Numbered from the stretch's first letter, positions 36,989-47,598 are shown. The stretch: 64,000 nucleotides of DNA from Candidatus Pseudothioglobus singularis PS1 (GCF_001281385.1 NZ_CP006911.1:1364001-1428000); one strand, 5' to 3'. The notes: generated from the letters alone by a model not told the origin. Program-made: numbers and translations.

Positions 36989-38110
36989 TTATCTTATTAA
37001 ATTTTCTGAGAGCAAATCATCTGCATAATTAACAACTTGATCTGTATTAATCGACTTTAAATTATTATATTCATCAGAAAATATAACATGATTTAAACTT
37101 GAGATAGGCGACCACTTATCGTAATTACTCCTGTTATTTTCATATATTGCAATCAAAGGTTTATTGAATGCACACGCCATGTGTACTATTGAGGTATCAG
37201 GAGAAATAATTAGATCAACATTACTTATAATTGCAGCAATATCTAGTACTGAAGTAGTTAAAAAACATGGATAAGCAATGGCATTATTCGTTTCAGCAAT
37301 TATGTCGTTACTTATTTTGCTATTTCCTGGCTTATTTATCAAAATAAAAATGATATTTTTATGTATCCTAGCTAAATCATCCATTATTTTAGCTGCATCT
37401 TCCTTAGATATTCTTCTTTCTATATTTGCACCTTCTAGATTAAACGCTATCAAAAATTTTGACTTATCAAATGAAGACAAGAATGTTAATGCTTTTTTCC
37501 TGTGACTCTCTTCTAAATAAATATCATAATATTTATCAATAGGCTCTATATTCAATAATCTTAGGATATCAAGTGCTGTATCCCTTTGATGAGTTAATTC
37601 AGGATTGGTATAGAAATCATATGGTAGAACTTCATCAGGCGCCATATCATACCTCCCCTCAGTTTTACTAACTGCTAGGGTTCGTCTGGGATTAATAATC
37701 TTTAACATTATAATTACCTTGGTTATAACCTTGGCTTCGAGCTCAATAACAAAATCAAACTTTTGTTTTCTTAGATGCACAAGAACTGGTAATAAGTTGA
37801 ACCATTTATTTCTATAAATATGAACTTTATCAATATGAGGATTTGCTTTAGACATTTCTTCATTTACTGGGTTTATAAGAACTTCTAACTCTGAATTTGG
37901 AAATGCTAACTTTATCTCTCTTATAATTGGACTACAAACAATCATATCACCAATATTTTGATTCATTAATATCAAAAAACTTGGACAATCAGATACTGAA
38001 AGTGATTTAACCTTACTCTTACAAATAACTTTTAAAAAATTAGACTTAAAATGATTAACTAATTTTTTTTGTAATATAAAAATAAAGTGGATAGAGCTTT
38101 TTTTAAACAT
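36989..38110 (-). CDS. GT9 (heptosyltransferase-family) glycosyltransferase
   Basis: The protein has 373 residues with FLILMNQNIGDMIVCSPIIREI near 45-66, LLNIEPIDKYYD, FNLEGANIERRIS and IISPDTSIVHMACAFNKPLIAIYENN. Its layout matches the gene immediately downstream, so the two may descend from a duplication. It starts by sharing a base with the preceding stop (TAATG), a sign of coupled translation. Role: transfer of a core sugar; substrate not determinable. Confidence 0.87.
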   Translation of the reverse strand: MFKKSSIHFIFILQKKLVNHFKSNFLKVICKSKVKSLSVSDCPSFLILMNQNIGDMIVCSPIIREIKLAFPNSELEVLINPVNEEMSKANPHIDKVHIYRNKWFNLLPVLVHLRKQKFDFVIELEAKVITKVIIMLKIINPRRTLAVSKTEGRYDMAPDEVLPYDFYTNPELTHQRDTALDILRLLNIEPIDKYYDIYLEESHRKKALTFLSSFDKSKFLIAFNLEGANIERRISKEDAAKIMDDLARIHKNIIFILINKPGNSKISNDIIAETNNAIAYPCFLTTSVLDIAAIISNVDLIISPDTSIVHMACAFNKPLIAIYENNRSNYDKWSPISSLNHVIFSDEYNNLKSINTDQVVNYADDLLSENLIR

Positions 38111-39186
38111 TAAGGTTGATCCAAAAATTCTTTGACTTCTATATATTTTTTATATATGACTTCAGTATTGATATTATTAACATCCTTATTGTCAAATAAT
38201 GGATAGGCATTAATAGAATTTGTCAGTCTCATTTGCTGATTAACCCTTGCAAATAATGGAATAAAACATGTATCTACTGCACAAGCAGCATGCATTAAAC
38301 CTCCATCGCAGCAAAATAATACTTCCCCTTTCTTAATAATATACGCAGTTTGCGTGAAGGAAAATTGTGAAACACAATCATATACATTAAAGTTTTCAAA
38401 TTGATCCATAATAATCTTTGCACTATGTCCTCCATTAGAAGATCCAACAATAACTATATTTAAATTATTATCTGCATGCAAAATTTTTTTTAAAAGTGTA
38501 TCCCATTTAGTAAAAGTTCTAAATGGCCACTCACCTCCTAAGGCGACAACAATATATTTGGTTGGTAAATTTTGAATTTTAACAATTTCTTTATCATTCT
38601 CCGAAATTGTCAATGATGGTTTTGCGATTTCATTAATTCTTTTTTCATTACTCACATAGCCAAGCAGATGATTTAATCTATGAAAACTAAACAGTGTTCG
38701 ATTAATATCTGGACCGTTATAAAAGCCATACATTCCAACAAAAGGTGTTGATGGTGCAATGTCAAATTTAACCTTTAAACTTCTTGTGCTATATGAATCT
38801 ATAATTACTAGATTATATTTTTTTTTAATAATTAATTTTTTGTCAGTGAATACATTTGAAAATATCTCATCTTCTGAATAAATACTACTATCTGTAATAT
38901 TCGTAAATAAATCTACATTTTTGTTTTGAAGCAACACTCTGCTAGAAAGATCCATCAAACTATCACCAAAACTTGGTGCCGAGATATTAATCCACAAGAT
39001 GTTTTTATGCTTTTTACTTATATTATCTAATTCCAGAGAATACTGACGAAGAAGATGGACAATAAAACATCGTTTTATGAATTTTAAATAGCGCTTAAAA
39101 ATAGAATTTTGCTGAAGATAGACTATTGCATCATTTTCAACTTTGTATTTAAAGGGTAATTTATAAGTTCTATCGAATTTAAACAT
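38110..39186 (-). CDS. Divergent GT9-like glycosyltransferase
   Basis: The 358-residue protein has INISAPSFGDSLMDLSSRVLLQ around 70-91 in place of the usual GT9 loop, VVALGGEWPFRTFTKW as the second-domain start, and LFCCDGGLMHAACAVDTCFIPLF as the donor-site element. These are recognisable but less canonical than in the two GT9 genes that follow. The N-terminal about 60 residues are basic and may contact the membrane. It probably belongs to the same operon. Sugar unknown. Confidence 0.78.
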   Translation of the reverse strand: MFKFDRTYKLPFKYKVENDAIVYLQQNSIFKRYLKFIKRCFIVHLLRQYSLELDNISKKHKNILWINISAPSFGDSLMDLSSRVLLQNKNVDLFTNITDSSIYSEDEIFSNVFTDKKLIIKKKYNLVIIDSYSTRSLKVKFDIAPSTPFVGMYGFYNGPDINRTLFSFHRLNHLLGYVSNEKRINEIAKPSLTISENDKEIVKIQNLPTKYIVVALGGEWPFRTFTKWDTLLKKILHADNNLNIVIVGSSNGGHSAKIIMDQFENFNVYDCVSQFSFTQTAYIIKKGEVLFCCDGGLMHAACAVDTCFIPLFARVNQQMRLTNSINAYPLFDNKDVNNINTEVIYKKYIEVKEFLDQP

Positions 39187-39259
39187 TTTTTATTTTTCAA
39201 TCATCGGATATTAATTATCTCAATTTTTTTGTTAATTGATTAATAAAATAGCTCAAGAT

Positions 39260-40255
39260 TTAGCTTAATAATTGACTAGCTAAATTAGCTACATCAGCTA
39301 TTTTAATTTCCTTTATTGAATTATCATTTTTATCGATTTTTCTTGGATTAACAATTGATTTTGATTCAAGAATTTTGTTTATTTTTGTTACTCGGGTATT
39401 GCGATAGCCTGGTGTTGGCCCAAACAAAGTTATTGAGGGAGTATTTAGAGCCCAAGCCATATGTGTAGGCCCAGTATCTGGGCCAATTACAAGATCAACT
39501 TGCTTAATTAATGATATTAGCTCATCCAAGGGAAATTTATTTAATATTCTTACCGATGGCGCAAGATTCTTTATCTTTAAAGCCTTCACTTTTTCAACAT
39601 CATTTCCCCAAATAATTAAAAAATTTGCTTGCATTATATTTATTACTCCAGCAATTTTTTCTAATGGGAAGCATTTAGCCTCATAAGAAGCTCCAGGAAT
39701 AATAACTACATTAGGTAATGTATTTGATAGTTCTTCAATTAAAACATTGCTCCCTGAAAACAAAAAAGGTTTTTTTTCATCGATGAACTTTGATAGAAAA
39801 TCAACATTTATTCCATTTGCTACGATTGCTAAGTTTCGTTCGATTATGTTATCTTCATATCTACACTTAAAAGTCTTATTATAGAAAAATGATGCGTATC
39901 TTTCTTTCAATGATTTACCATCAAAGCCCATAGTTATTTTAGAAGGAATAAATCGAGCTAACATTGCCGATTTAATCAAGCCTTGCATATCTATAACTAA
40001 ATCATATTGCTTAAAATTAGAAAATTGTCTAAGCTCTTTTAAAAAAAGAAAAACTGATTTTTTTCGTTTTGCTTTTTTGATATTCACTGTATGAACTTTT
40101 CGAATATCTGGATTAAATTCTAATATACCTTTAAATGCTTCTTCAACAAACCAATCAACTTCAATCTCAGGATTATTATTTTTTATATATTGCAAAACAA
40201 TCATGGAGTGGATAATGTCACCCAATGCTGAAAGTTTAACTATAGCTATTTTCAT
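39260..40255 (-). CDS. waaC: LPS heptosyltransferase I
   Basis: The 331-residue GT9 protein begins MKIAIVKLSALGDIIHSM, has YDLVIDMQGLIKSAMLAR near 94-111, VIIPGASYEAKCFP, and VIGPDTGPTHMAWALNTPSITLFGPT split across the donor site. This set is characteristic of WaaC/RfaC, which adds the first L-glycero-D-manno-heptose to Kdo. It leads the GT9 series on the minus strand and is divergent from glnS. Confidence 0.93.
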   Translation of the reverse strand: MKIAIVKLSALGDIIHSMIVLQYIKNNNPEIEVDWFVEEAFKGILEFNPDIRKVHTVNIKKAKRKKSVFLFLKELRQFSNFKQYDLVIDMQGLIKSAMLARFIPSKITMGFDGKSLKERYASFFYNKTFKCRYEDNIIERNLAIVANGINVDFLSKFIDEKKPFLFSGSNVLIEELSNTLPNVVIIPGASYEAKCFPLEKIAGVINIMQANFLIIWGNDVEKVKALKIKNLAPSVRILNKFPLDELISLIKQVDLVIGPDTGPTHMAWALNTPSITLFGPTPGYRNTRVTKINKILESKSIVNPRKIDKNDNSIKEIKIADVANLASQLLS

Positions 40256-40314
40256 AAAAAGTATTTTACAACGTCATTCACTTTTCAAGCACTTCATATT
40301 AAATTAGTCTTTAA

Positions 40315-40323
40315 TGATATAAT
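40315..40323 (+). promoter_or_regulatory. Candidate extended -10 promoter element for glnS
   Basis: TGATATAAT (40315-40323) is an extended -10 (TGNTATAAT) in the 95-bp divergent region between waaC and glnS. No clear -35 is seen, as is usual for extended -10 promoters. Confidence 0.42.
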
Positions 40324-40358
40324 TTATTTTGGTTAATTTATCCTGAACATTGTCAACA

Positions 40359-42026
40359 ATGCCTCCAAAGAAGACATCTGAAAAGTCAAGAAATTTTATA
40401 CTAAATGTCATTGACGAAGATCTGTCAACTGGTAAACATTCTAGTGTTATTACCCGCTTTCCTCCTGAGCCAAATGGTTATCTTCATATCGGCCACGCTA
40501 AATCAATATGTCTAAACTTTGGGACAGCGAAAAATTATAATGGATATTGCAACTTAAGATTTGATGATACTAATCCATCAAAAGAAGATATTGAGTTTGT
40601 TAACTCTATAAAAAAAGATGTTAACTGGCTTGGCTTTAGCTGGAATAATGAAGTTAAGTTTAGCTCAAGCTACTTTGATATATTCTATCAATCTGCTGTA
40701 GAACTTATCAAGAAAAATTTAGCCTATGTGTGTTTTTTAAGTCCTGAAGAAATTCGCAAATATAGAGGTACTTTAAAAAAACCTGGCAAAAATAGTCCAT
40801 TCCGTGATTCAACTATAAATGATAATATAGTTCTTTTTGACAAGATGAAAGCAGGTGAATTCAAGGAGGGAGAGTGTGTACTCAGAGCAAAAATTGATAT
40901 GGCTTCAAGCTTTATGTGTATGCGGGATCCAACCCTATATCGTATTCGCTTCGAAACGCATCACCAAACTAAAGATGATTGGTGCATCTATCCAATGTAT
41001 GATTTTGCTCACTGTCTTGGTGATGCAATTGAAGGTGTAACTCATTCTATATGCACTTTAGAATTTCAAGATAATCGAAGAATTTATAATTGGACATTAG
41101 AAAATTTAGATGCCTTTAACAAACCTGATAGACCTCATCAATATGAGTTTTCTCGATTAAATCTTGAGTATGCAACGACTTCTAAACGAAAACTAAAACT
41201 TCTTGTTGATAATGATTATGTTTCAGGCTGGAATGACCCTAGAATGCCAACAATCTCTGGCCTTAAGAGAAGAGGCTATACTCCAGCCTCAATTAGAGAC
41301 TTTTCAGAGCGAATTGGCGTTTCAAAGGTTAATAGCCTTACTGATATTTCTATTTTAGAGTCATCTATTAGAGATGATTTAAATCTAACTGCGCCTCGAG
41401 CAATGGCTGTAATTAATCCAATAAAACTCGTGATTGAAAACTATCCTGAAGGAAAAATTGAATCTCTTAGTGCACCACTTCATCCTCAAAATGAAGAAAT
41501 GGGGGCCAGGAAGATTTTCTTTAGTCGTGAGATTTATATTGATAAGGATGACTTTACAGAAGTAGTTCCAAATAATAAATATAAACGCTTATCAATTGAT
41601 AAAGAGGTTCGCCTAAGAAACTCATATGTAATAAAGGCGTCACGGTTCAATAAAGATGAAAATGGAAATATATCTACTATTTATTGCACTTATGACCCAG
41701 ATACTTTAGGTAAAAATCCAATTGATGGAAGAAAAGTTAAAGGTGTTATTCATTATGTTGAATCTACTAAAGCTATTAGTGCTAAATTTAAAATATATGA
41801 TCGCCTTTTTTTAGACTCAAATCCTTCTCAATTTGATGATATGTCATTAGCACTTAACCCAAACTCACTAATTATAAAAAATGGCTATGTTGAGTATAGT
41901 CTTAAGAATGTTGAAATAGGAAAAGCATATCAATTTGAACGAGAAGGATATTTTTGTAGAGATACTGAATCAGAAGGATTAGTATTTAACAAGACAGTTG
42001 GCTTAAGAGATACCTGGAGTCAATAA
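40359..42026 (+). CDS. glnS: Glutaminyl-tRNA synthetase
   Basis: The protein has [17 protein letters not shown] with the class I HIGH motif, [27 protein letters not shown], and TTSKRK as the KMSKS-equivalent, all GlnRS-specific rather than GluRS. It is full length (555 residues from the ATG at 40359, 558 from a TTG at 40350). The ATG is preferred; neither has a strong ribosome-binding site. It charges tRNA-Gln directly, which is typical of gamma- and betaproteobacteria. It ends in a 7-bp convergent overlap with surE. Confidence 0.96.
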   Translation: MPPKKTSEKSRNFILNVIDEDLSTGKHSSVITRFPPEPNGYLHIGHAKSICLNFGTAKNYNGYCNLRFDDTNPSKEDIEFVNSIKKDVNWLGFSWNNEVKFSSSYFDIFYQSAVELIKKNLAYVCFLSPEEIRKYRGTLKKPGKNSPFRDSTINDNIVLFDKMKAGEFKEGECVLRAKIDMASSFMCMRDPTLYRIRFETHHQTKDDWCIYPMYDFAHCLGDAIEGVTHSICTLEFQDNRRIYNWTLENLDAFNKPDRPHQYEFSRLNLEYATTSKRKLKLLVDNDYVSGWNDPRMPTISGLKRRGYTPASIRDFSERIGVSKVNSLTDISILESSIRDDLNLTAPRAMAVINPIKLVIENYPEGKIESLSAPLHPQNEEMGARKIFFSREIYIDKDDFTEVVPNNKYKRLSIDKEVRLRNSYVIKASRFNKDENGNISTIYCTYDPDTLGKNPIDGRKVKGVIHYVESTKAISAKFKIYDRLFLDSNPSQFDDMSLALNPNSLIIKNGYVEYSLKNVEIGKAYQFEREGYFCRDTESEGLVFNKTVGLRDTWSQ

Positions 42027-42766
42027 TTAATTTTTTCAAGCCAATCGGTTACTTGCTGAATTTCAGGATATTTAGTTAGATCAATCTGAAGAGGTGTGAC
42101 AGATACAAAATTATTAGAAATTGCATGAAAGTCTGTACCTTTTTCGTTATCAGACTCTTTGCCATTCTCCCCAATCCAAAATAAAGATGGATCTTTTAAA
42201 TCTTGAATACTTGGCTCAGACTTATGCCGATTTCCTAAACGAGTACTCTTAATTCCCTTAATTTCACTCATTGGGATATCAGGAACGTTAACGTTAATAA
42301 TTGTATTGTAAGCAAGAGGTGCCTTCTCAATTTGAGCAACAAGAAGCTTGGCTATCTTTCCAGCAGTCTCAAAGTGCTTACATTCCCAACTCGCTAATGA
42401 AACGGCAATAGATGGAAGACCTAAAAATCGCCCCTCAATTGCTCCTGCTACAGTTCCAGAATAAATAACATCATCTCCAAGGTTGGCACCTAAATTAATC
42501 CCAGTAACAACTAAATCAATTGACTCTTTAATAAAACCACATAAAGCCAAATGCACACAATCACTTGGGGTTGCATCAATCGCATAAACATTTTTTTCGA
42601 TTTGAATTGGCTTTAATGGCTTACCTATAGTCAATGAACTACTGGCTGCTGATTTATTTTCACTTGGAGCAACAATAATAACTTCTGAAATTTCACTAAG
42701 TGATTTCGCAAGCTGGATAATTCCCTCAGCTTTATAGCCATCATCGTTACTTATAAGAATTCTCAT
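42020..42766 (-). CDS. surE: 5'/3'-nucleotidase SurE
   Basis: The 248-residue protein has the SurE metal site [14 protein letters not shown] (D8, D9), [24 protein letters not shown], and [22 protein letters not shown]. It removes phosphate from 5'- and 3'-nucleotides and short polyphosphates in stationary phase or stress. It begins directly after the clpA stop with no spacer, so both may share a transcript, although surE more often pairs with pcm/nlpD. Confidence 0.95.
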   Translation of the reverse strand: MRILISNDDGYKAEGIIQLAKSLSEISEVIIVAPSENKSAASSSLTIGKPLKPIQIEKNVYAIDATPSDCVHLALCGFIKESIDLVVTGINLGANLGDDVIYSGTVAGAIEGRFLGLPSIAVSLASWECKHFETAGKIAKLLVAQIEKAPLAYNTIINVNVPDIPMSEIKGIKSTRLGNRHKSEPSIQDLKDPSLFWIGENGKESDNEKGTDFHAISNNFVSVTPLQIDLTKYPEIQQVTDWLEKINY

Positions 42767-44986
42767 TTAAGAGATGTTTAGGGTAATTTTATCTTTATTG
42801 ATACCAACTTTAACAGTTCCGCCATTACTTAATTTTCCAAAAAGAAGCTCATCAGCTAAAGGCTTACGAATCTCTTTTTCAATTAACCTTATCATTGGCC
42901 TTGCCCCCATGTTTGAATCGTAGCCATTTTCTGCAAACCATGTTCGGGCATTATCTGAGACAATTAGAGAGACATTTTTTTGCTCTAGGACATCCTCAAG
43001 CTCAAAAATGAATTTATTAACTACAAAAACCACTATATCTTCACTTAATGAATTAAAGTAAATAATTTCAGAAAGTCTATTCCTAAATTCAGGTGTAAAG
43101 GTTTTTTTTAGCTCTCCTTCATAATCCAATGAATGGTCTTGTTCATTAAATCCTATTGATGCTCTTTGAACATTTTGGGCACCAACATTAGAAGTCATAA
43201 CAAGAATAACATTACGGAAATCAACTTCGCGTCCATTTGCATCAGTTAGCATGCCATGATCCATGACTTGCAAAAGAAGATTAAAAACATCTGGATGAGC
43301 TTTTTCTATTTCATCCAGTAAAAGAACTGCATAAGGATTTGAGTTTACCGCTTCAGTTAGAAGTCCGCCTTCATCATACCCAACATATCCGGGAGGGGAG
43401 CCAATTAGTTTTGAAATTGAATGTCTCTCCATATATTCAGACATATCAAAACGCAATAATTTAACACCCATAATTCTGGATAACTGCTTACAAATTTCTG
43501 TTTTACCTACACCAGTTGGACCAGCAAATAAAAATGAGCCCATCGGTTGTTCAAGAGGAGAAAGTCCAGAGCGAGAAAGTTTAATAGCTGTTGATAATGA
43601 GTCAACAGCATTATCCTGTCCAAAAACACCTAGTTTTAAATCTTTTTCAAGGTTTTGAAGTTGAGTCTTATCATTGCTGTTAACTTGCCTAGATGGAATA
43701 CGAGCTAGTTTAGCAACAATATTCTCTATATCTGAAACACCAATATTTATTTTTCTTTTAGATTTGGGCATTATTTGTTGAAGCGCTCCAACCTCGTCCA
43801 TGACATCAATTGCTTTATCTGGAAGACGCCGATCACCCATATGTCTGTGTGTTAATTCAGCAGCAGAAGCAAGCGCTGCAGACGAAAATTTAACCTTATG
43901 GTGTGATTGATAATATTTCTTTAAACCATGAAGAATCTTAATTGTGTCTTCTACAGATGGCTCTTCGATATCAATCTTTTGAAAGCGCCTAGCTAGAGCA
44001 TGGTCTTTTTCAAAAACTTTTCTATACTCTTCATAAGTAGTAGAACCAATACATTTGAGTGTGCCATCAGCCAATGCTGGCTTTAGAAGATTAGACGCAT
44101 CTAAAGATCCACCAGACACACTTCCAGCTCCAATTAAAGTATGAATTTCATCAATAAAAAGAACAGCATTTTTATCTTTTTCAAGTTCATTTAAAACCGA
44201 TTTAAGTCGTTTTTCAAAATCTCCACGATACTTTGTGCCTGCAATTAAAACACCGACATCTAAAGAATATATCGTCGTTTTCTTTAGAACGTCAGGAACT
44301 TGGCCGTCAACGACTCTTTTAGCAAGTCCTTGAGCAATTGCAGTCTTTCCAACTCCAGCCTGCCCAACAAATAAAGGATTATTTTTTCTTCGTCTCGATA
44401 GAACCTGGACTGTTCTCATGACTTCTTCTTCCCTTCCAAGTAATGGGTCAATTTCACCTAATCTAGCCTTATCACATAGGTTCCTAGTGAAGGATTCAAG
44501 TGAAGAGGGCTTTGTTGACTTTTCACCTTCAACTTGTTTAGTTTCCTCAGTCGGTGAATCGGCCAATTGAGATGAAATCCCCTCCATCACATCAAGCCTA
44601 GAAATATTATTTAGCTTAAGCATGTAAACAGCATGTGATTCTTTCTCAGAAAAAATACTAACAAAAACATTCATTGCATTCACAGAATTTTTTTGTGCAG
44701 ACTGAGCTTGATAAACACTTCGTTGCAAAACTCTTTGAAAGCCTACAGTTGGAACAATGTCAATTTCTGCATCTTCAGAGATTATGGGTGTATGTGAGTC
44801 TATGTATTGTTCTAGCTCTGCTCTTAATTCATCAATATTTACTCTCTTACCTCGAAGAAAAGCTACCACCTCATCCATGTTTAGCAGCGCTAATAGCAGA
44901 TGCTCAACAGTCACAAACTCAAGGCGGCGATTTCTCGCCTCAGTCATTACCATATTAATTTCTTGTTGAAGTCCTTGTTCAATCAT
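42767..44986 (-). CDS. clpA: ATP-dependent Clp protease ATPase subunit ClpA
   Basis: The 739-residue protein has the Clp N-domain (repeat motifs near 1-140), the first AAA+ module with GQAGVGKTA and LFIDEIHTLIGAG, and the second with GPTGVGKTE and LLLDEIEKAHPD. The ClpP-docking loop reads IGF (in ASIGFNEQD) in place of the E. coli IGL. No ClpB-type middle coiled coil is present, which separates it from the disaggregase. It unfolds substrates, including N-degron proteins delivered by ClpS, for ClpP. clpS is two genes upstream, with a dioxygenase gene between them. Confidence 0.96.
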   Translation of the reverse strand: MIEQGLQQEINMVMTEARNRRLEFVTVEHLLLALLNMDEVVAFLRGKRVNIDELRAELEQYIDSHTPIISEDAEIDIVPTVGFQRVLQRSVYQAQSAQKNSVNAMNVFVSIFSEKESHAVYMLKLNNISRLDVMEGISSQLADSPTEETKQVEGEKSTKPSSLESFTRNLCDKARLGEIDPLLGREEEVMRTVQVLSRRRKNNPLFVGQAGVGKTAIAQGLAKRVVDGQVPDVLKKTTIYSLDVGVLIAGTKYRGDFEKRLKSVLNELEKDKNAVLFIDEIHTLIGAGSVSGGSLDASNLLKPALADGTLKCIGSTTYEEYRKVFEKDHALARRFQKIDIEEPSVEDTIKILHGLKKYYQSHHKVKFSSAALASAAELTHRHMGDRRLPDKAIDVMDEVGALQQIMPKSKRKINIGVSDIENIVAKLARIPSRQVNSNDKTQLQNLEKDLKLGVFGQDNAVDSLSTAIKLSRSGLSPLEQPMGSFLFAGPTGVGKTEICKQLSRIMGVKLLRFDMSEYMERHSISKLIGSPPGYVGYDEGGLLTEAVNSNPYAVLLLDEIEKAHPDVFNLLLQVMDHGMLTDANGREVDFRNVILVMTSNVGAQNVQRASIGFNEQDHSLDYEGELKKTFTPEFRNRLSEIIYFNSLSEDIVVFVVNKFIFELEDVLEQKNVSLIVSDNARTWFAENGYDSNMGARPMIRLIEKEIRKPLADELLFGKLSNGGTVKVGINKDKITLNIS

Positions 44987-45085
44987 ATAATATTCTTATT
45001 AATTCATAATCTATAAGTAAGATTTTAACACCTCTGAAAGGAATTTGATTTAAAAAAAATTCAATTTATGTGGTAAATTATCCAA

Positions 45086-46189
45086 CTAAATTGACCTCAG
45101 CTTACTTTCAAAATCCTCACGATTATGATAGCCACCACAAAGCTGTCGATAGCCAGTGAGTGAAGAGCGTGCATGAAGAACTCTCCAGTTATCAAATGTC
45201 AAAACTTTGCCAGGCTCCAACATAAACTGAAATTGACGATTTTCATCATTAGCCAAATTATGGAAAACCTTGTAAGCCTCATAAAATGAGTTCATTAAAT
45301 CATTTTCAAGCCTAAAAGGAGCTCTATCGTGATTATTAAAACTTACTTGAACAACTTTACCCTCATCATTAACTCTGAATAAAGGCCGCTTAGCCTCTAA
45401 ATATGTATCGGTCTTAATATATCTTCCTGGAATATTGATTGAGGAAAGTATTTCAAAATATTCAGGATACTCAATTCTCATTTTTTCAGCAATTGCAAGC
45501 CCATCTACTAATTGATTCTCGCCGCCAATTGAATCTTTCTTAAGGCAATGAAGTGTTTGAAGTCCAGGCGCATCATGAACATAGGTTCCATCAGTATGAG
45601 GCTCAATTGCAAGTGAAGTAAAGGCAGTGTCATCTGGATTTTCAAGCTTGTTATCCCAAACTGAAAAACCACCAAATATTGAATTTCTTACATAAGCCAT
45701 TCTTTCCATAATCTCTTTTGTTGCACTCGCAGAAGCTGGCGCTTCATTTACCAACACGAAACCATTTCTTTGAATATGTCCAAGCCATTTTTTTAACCCT
45801 CCATCATCCATAAACTCATCATAAATCATCTCTGGAAAAAATTTAATTTCACTAGTTGAATTCCAATAGATACCATTATCTAGAGCTTGCGCAGAAGGCG
45901 GCTTAACTACCGACATAGAGTCAAGCAGATCAAACGAAATACAGCTTTCAGAGTGATCTACCCACTCAACTATTACATTTTTTTCATTTTGGTCTAGTGT
46001 TGCATTAATTATAGAGTTATCTGGCGTCTCACTGAATACATCAACTTGACGCTGTTTTGAGTCTGGATGAAGATCAACTTTGCTCTCACTATGGTCTCTT
46101 ATCCAAAGCCAAGGAAAACAGCTAGACGATCCATCATTCCAAACTATAATTAACCCATCATTTTGTGGGTTTATTGATTGAATTGACAT
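45086..46189 (-). CDS. Gamma-butyrobetaine-hydroxylase-like Fe(II)/2-oxoglutarate dioxygenase (TauD family)
   Basis: The ATG at 46189 is chosen over an upstream frame start at 46204 because GGAGGT lies 7 bp before it. The 367-residue protein has an N-terminal DUF971-like domain (WLWIRDHSESKVDLHP), then the TauD fold with iron ligands H198 and D200 in EPHTDGTYVHDAPG and a distal H339 in WRVLHARSS. The zinc-binding cysteines usual in the BBOX1 N-terminal domain are not seen. Relatives hydroxylate gamma-butyrobetaine to carnitine, trimethyllysine, or trimethylaminoethylphosphonate. Substrate here is probably a quaternary amine; it is not fixed by the sequence. Its position between clpS and clpA is unusual. 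Confidence 0.83.
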   Translation of the reverse strand: MSIQSINPQNDGLIIVWNDGSSSCFPWLWIRDHSESKVDLHPDSKQRQVDVFSETPDNSIINATLDQNEKNVIVEWVDHSESCISFDLLDSMSVVKPPSAQALDNGIYWNSTSEIKFFPEMIYDEFMDDGGLKKWLGHIQRNGFVLVNEAPASASATKEIMERMAYVRNSIFGGFSVWDNKLENPDDTAFTSLAIEPHTDGTYVHDAPGLQTLHCLKKDSIGGENQLVDGLAIAEKMRIEYPEYFEILSSINIPGRYIKTDTYLEAKRPLFRVNDEGKVVQVSFNNHDRAPFRLENDLMNSFYEAYKVFHNLANDENRQFQFMLEPGKVLTFDNWRVLHARSSLTGYRQLCGGYHNREDFESKLRSI

Positions 46190-46212
46190 AAATAATACCT
46201 CCAAAAAGATAA

Positions 46213-46512
46213 CTAAAAACTACCTTCCCTAAGAACTGACATTAGAGGCTGGTCGTTTTTTCGAGAATATTCTATCACTTGCGAAACTTTTGTTTGAGCA
46301 ACATCATATGAATATGAACCACAAACTGCCTCACCATCGATATGAATTTTAAGCATAATTGCTTCTGCTGCAAAAAATTCTTTATGAAAAAACCTCTTAA
46401 GTACCTCTACTACAAAGTCCATAGAGGTGTAGTCATCATTTAATAAAAGCACCTCAAAACGACTAGGCTGTTTTAGCTTTTGTTTTGAAGTTTTTGTTTC
46501 GTTCATTGACAT
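46213..46512 (-). CDS. clpS: ATP-dependent Clp protease adaptor ClpS
   Basis: The 99-residue protein has a flexible N-terminal tail, then FEVLLLNDDYTSMDFVVEVL, the ClpS core that binds N-degron residues, with FFHKEFFAAEAIMLKIHIDGEAVCG and a C-terminal YSYDVAQTKV strand. It hands N-end-rule substrates to ClpA. It ends 23 bp before the dioxygenase start and begins 3 bp after lptG ends, so it could be co-transcribed with lptG. Confidence 0.94.
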   Translation of the reverse strand: MSMNETKTSKQKLKQPSRFEVLLLNDDYTSMDFVVEVLKRFFHKEFFAAEAIMLKIHIDGEAVCGSYSYDVAQTKVSQVIEYSRKNDQPLMSVLREGSF

Positions 46513-46515
46513 TCT

Positions 46516-47598
46516 TTATTGATTTGATTTATTCATTAATACTATAACTGCAATCAACATTATTACTATTGCAGGCAAGAAAGAACTAAATATTGGGCTA
46601 AAATCAAAACTTAGTGCCAAAGCGCCACCAATTCGAGTAAATAATTCAAACAATAAACCTAATGCCGCACCAAAAAATATTTTCCTTCCAAGTGTTACAT
46701 CACGTGTAGATCCAAAAATAAACAGCATAGCCAGTAAAATCATTGCAATAAGAATTAATGGCCTTGCTAGTCTCTTATATAGTTCTACCTCAAATACTTC
46801 TGCTCTTAACTTATTATCTGTTAAAAAATTTATCTGCTTAAGAATAGTAAAAGTTGTTAGATCTTTAGGCTCTTTCTCAAGACTATCAATCATATCCTGG
46901 TCGAAAGCAACACGCTTATTATATAAATTTCGCTCTTTTAATGCGATTTTGTCAAATGTATTTGATGAGCTAATTGAAAAAATATTTGTAGCACCCATAT
47001 TAAGAATTTGACCGTCAAAGATTGCACTTTTAGATTCAACAACTCTCTCAATCTTATTCGATTTATTCACTTCAATAATAGTTACTCCATTTAGTAAACT
47101 CCCATCAATATTATTTTCAACATTTATAAAATTATCTCCATCTCTAATCCAAAAACCATCTTGATTAGTCGAAAAACTATTTTGACCCAAGGCAATTGAA
47201 CGCTCATCTTCTGCATATTTAGTTATAACTGGGGCTACTAACTCACCAATTACAGTTAAGAAAATTAAGAAAATAATTGCATTTTTCAAAGTAAGCCAAG
47301 TAATTTTTAGTATTGAAATGCCTGAAGCTCTAAATATAATTAATTGTCCAGTAGTTGCTAAATGCCCCATACCAAGGATACATCCTAATAGAATTACTGG
47401 TGCTACCTGCTCATAGGCTACCTCAGGTATCTGCAGTAAAATATAACTAAATGCCTTAAGAATTGTATAGTTAACTGTTCCAACACTATTGAGTTCAGCT
47501 AAAAAATTAAAAAAACTATAAATACTAAGCCAAACTATTAGAACAACTAGTGAATAAGTTAAAAGAGTTTTAGCAATGTAGCGATCTTTAATTTTCAT
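46516..47598 (-). CDS. lptG: LPS export permease LptG (YjgP/YjgQ family)
   Basis: The protein has 360 residues, with about three N-terminal membrane helices, a central periplasmic beta-rich domain (about 130-270), and three C-terminal helices, as in LptF/LptG. RYIAKTLLTYSLVVLIVWLS at the start and LGQNSF/DGFWIRDGDNFINV in the periplasmic part fit LptG better than LptF. It forms the inner-membrane LptB2FG complex that extracts LPS. lptF is not adjacent on the side visible here; guaA is divergent, 47 bp away. Confidence 0.88.
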   Translation of the reverse strand: MKIKDRYIAKTLLTYSLVVLIVWLSIYSFFNFLAELNSVGTVNYTILKAFSYILLQIPEVAYEQVAPVILLGCILGMGHLATTGQLIIFRASGISILKITWLTLKNAIIFLIFLTVIGELVAPVITKYAEDERSIALGQNSFSTNQDGFWIRDGDNFINVENNIDGSLLNGVTIIEVNKSNKIERVVESKSAIFDGQILNMGATNIFSISSSNTFDKIALKERNLYNKRVAFDQDMIDSLEKEPKDLTTFTILKQINFLTDNKLRAEVFEVELYKRLARPLILIAMILLAMLFIFGSTRDVTLGRKIFFGAALGLLFELFTRIGGALALSFDFSPIFSSFLPAIVIMLIAVIVLMNKSNQ

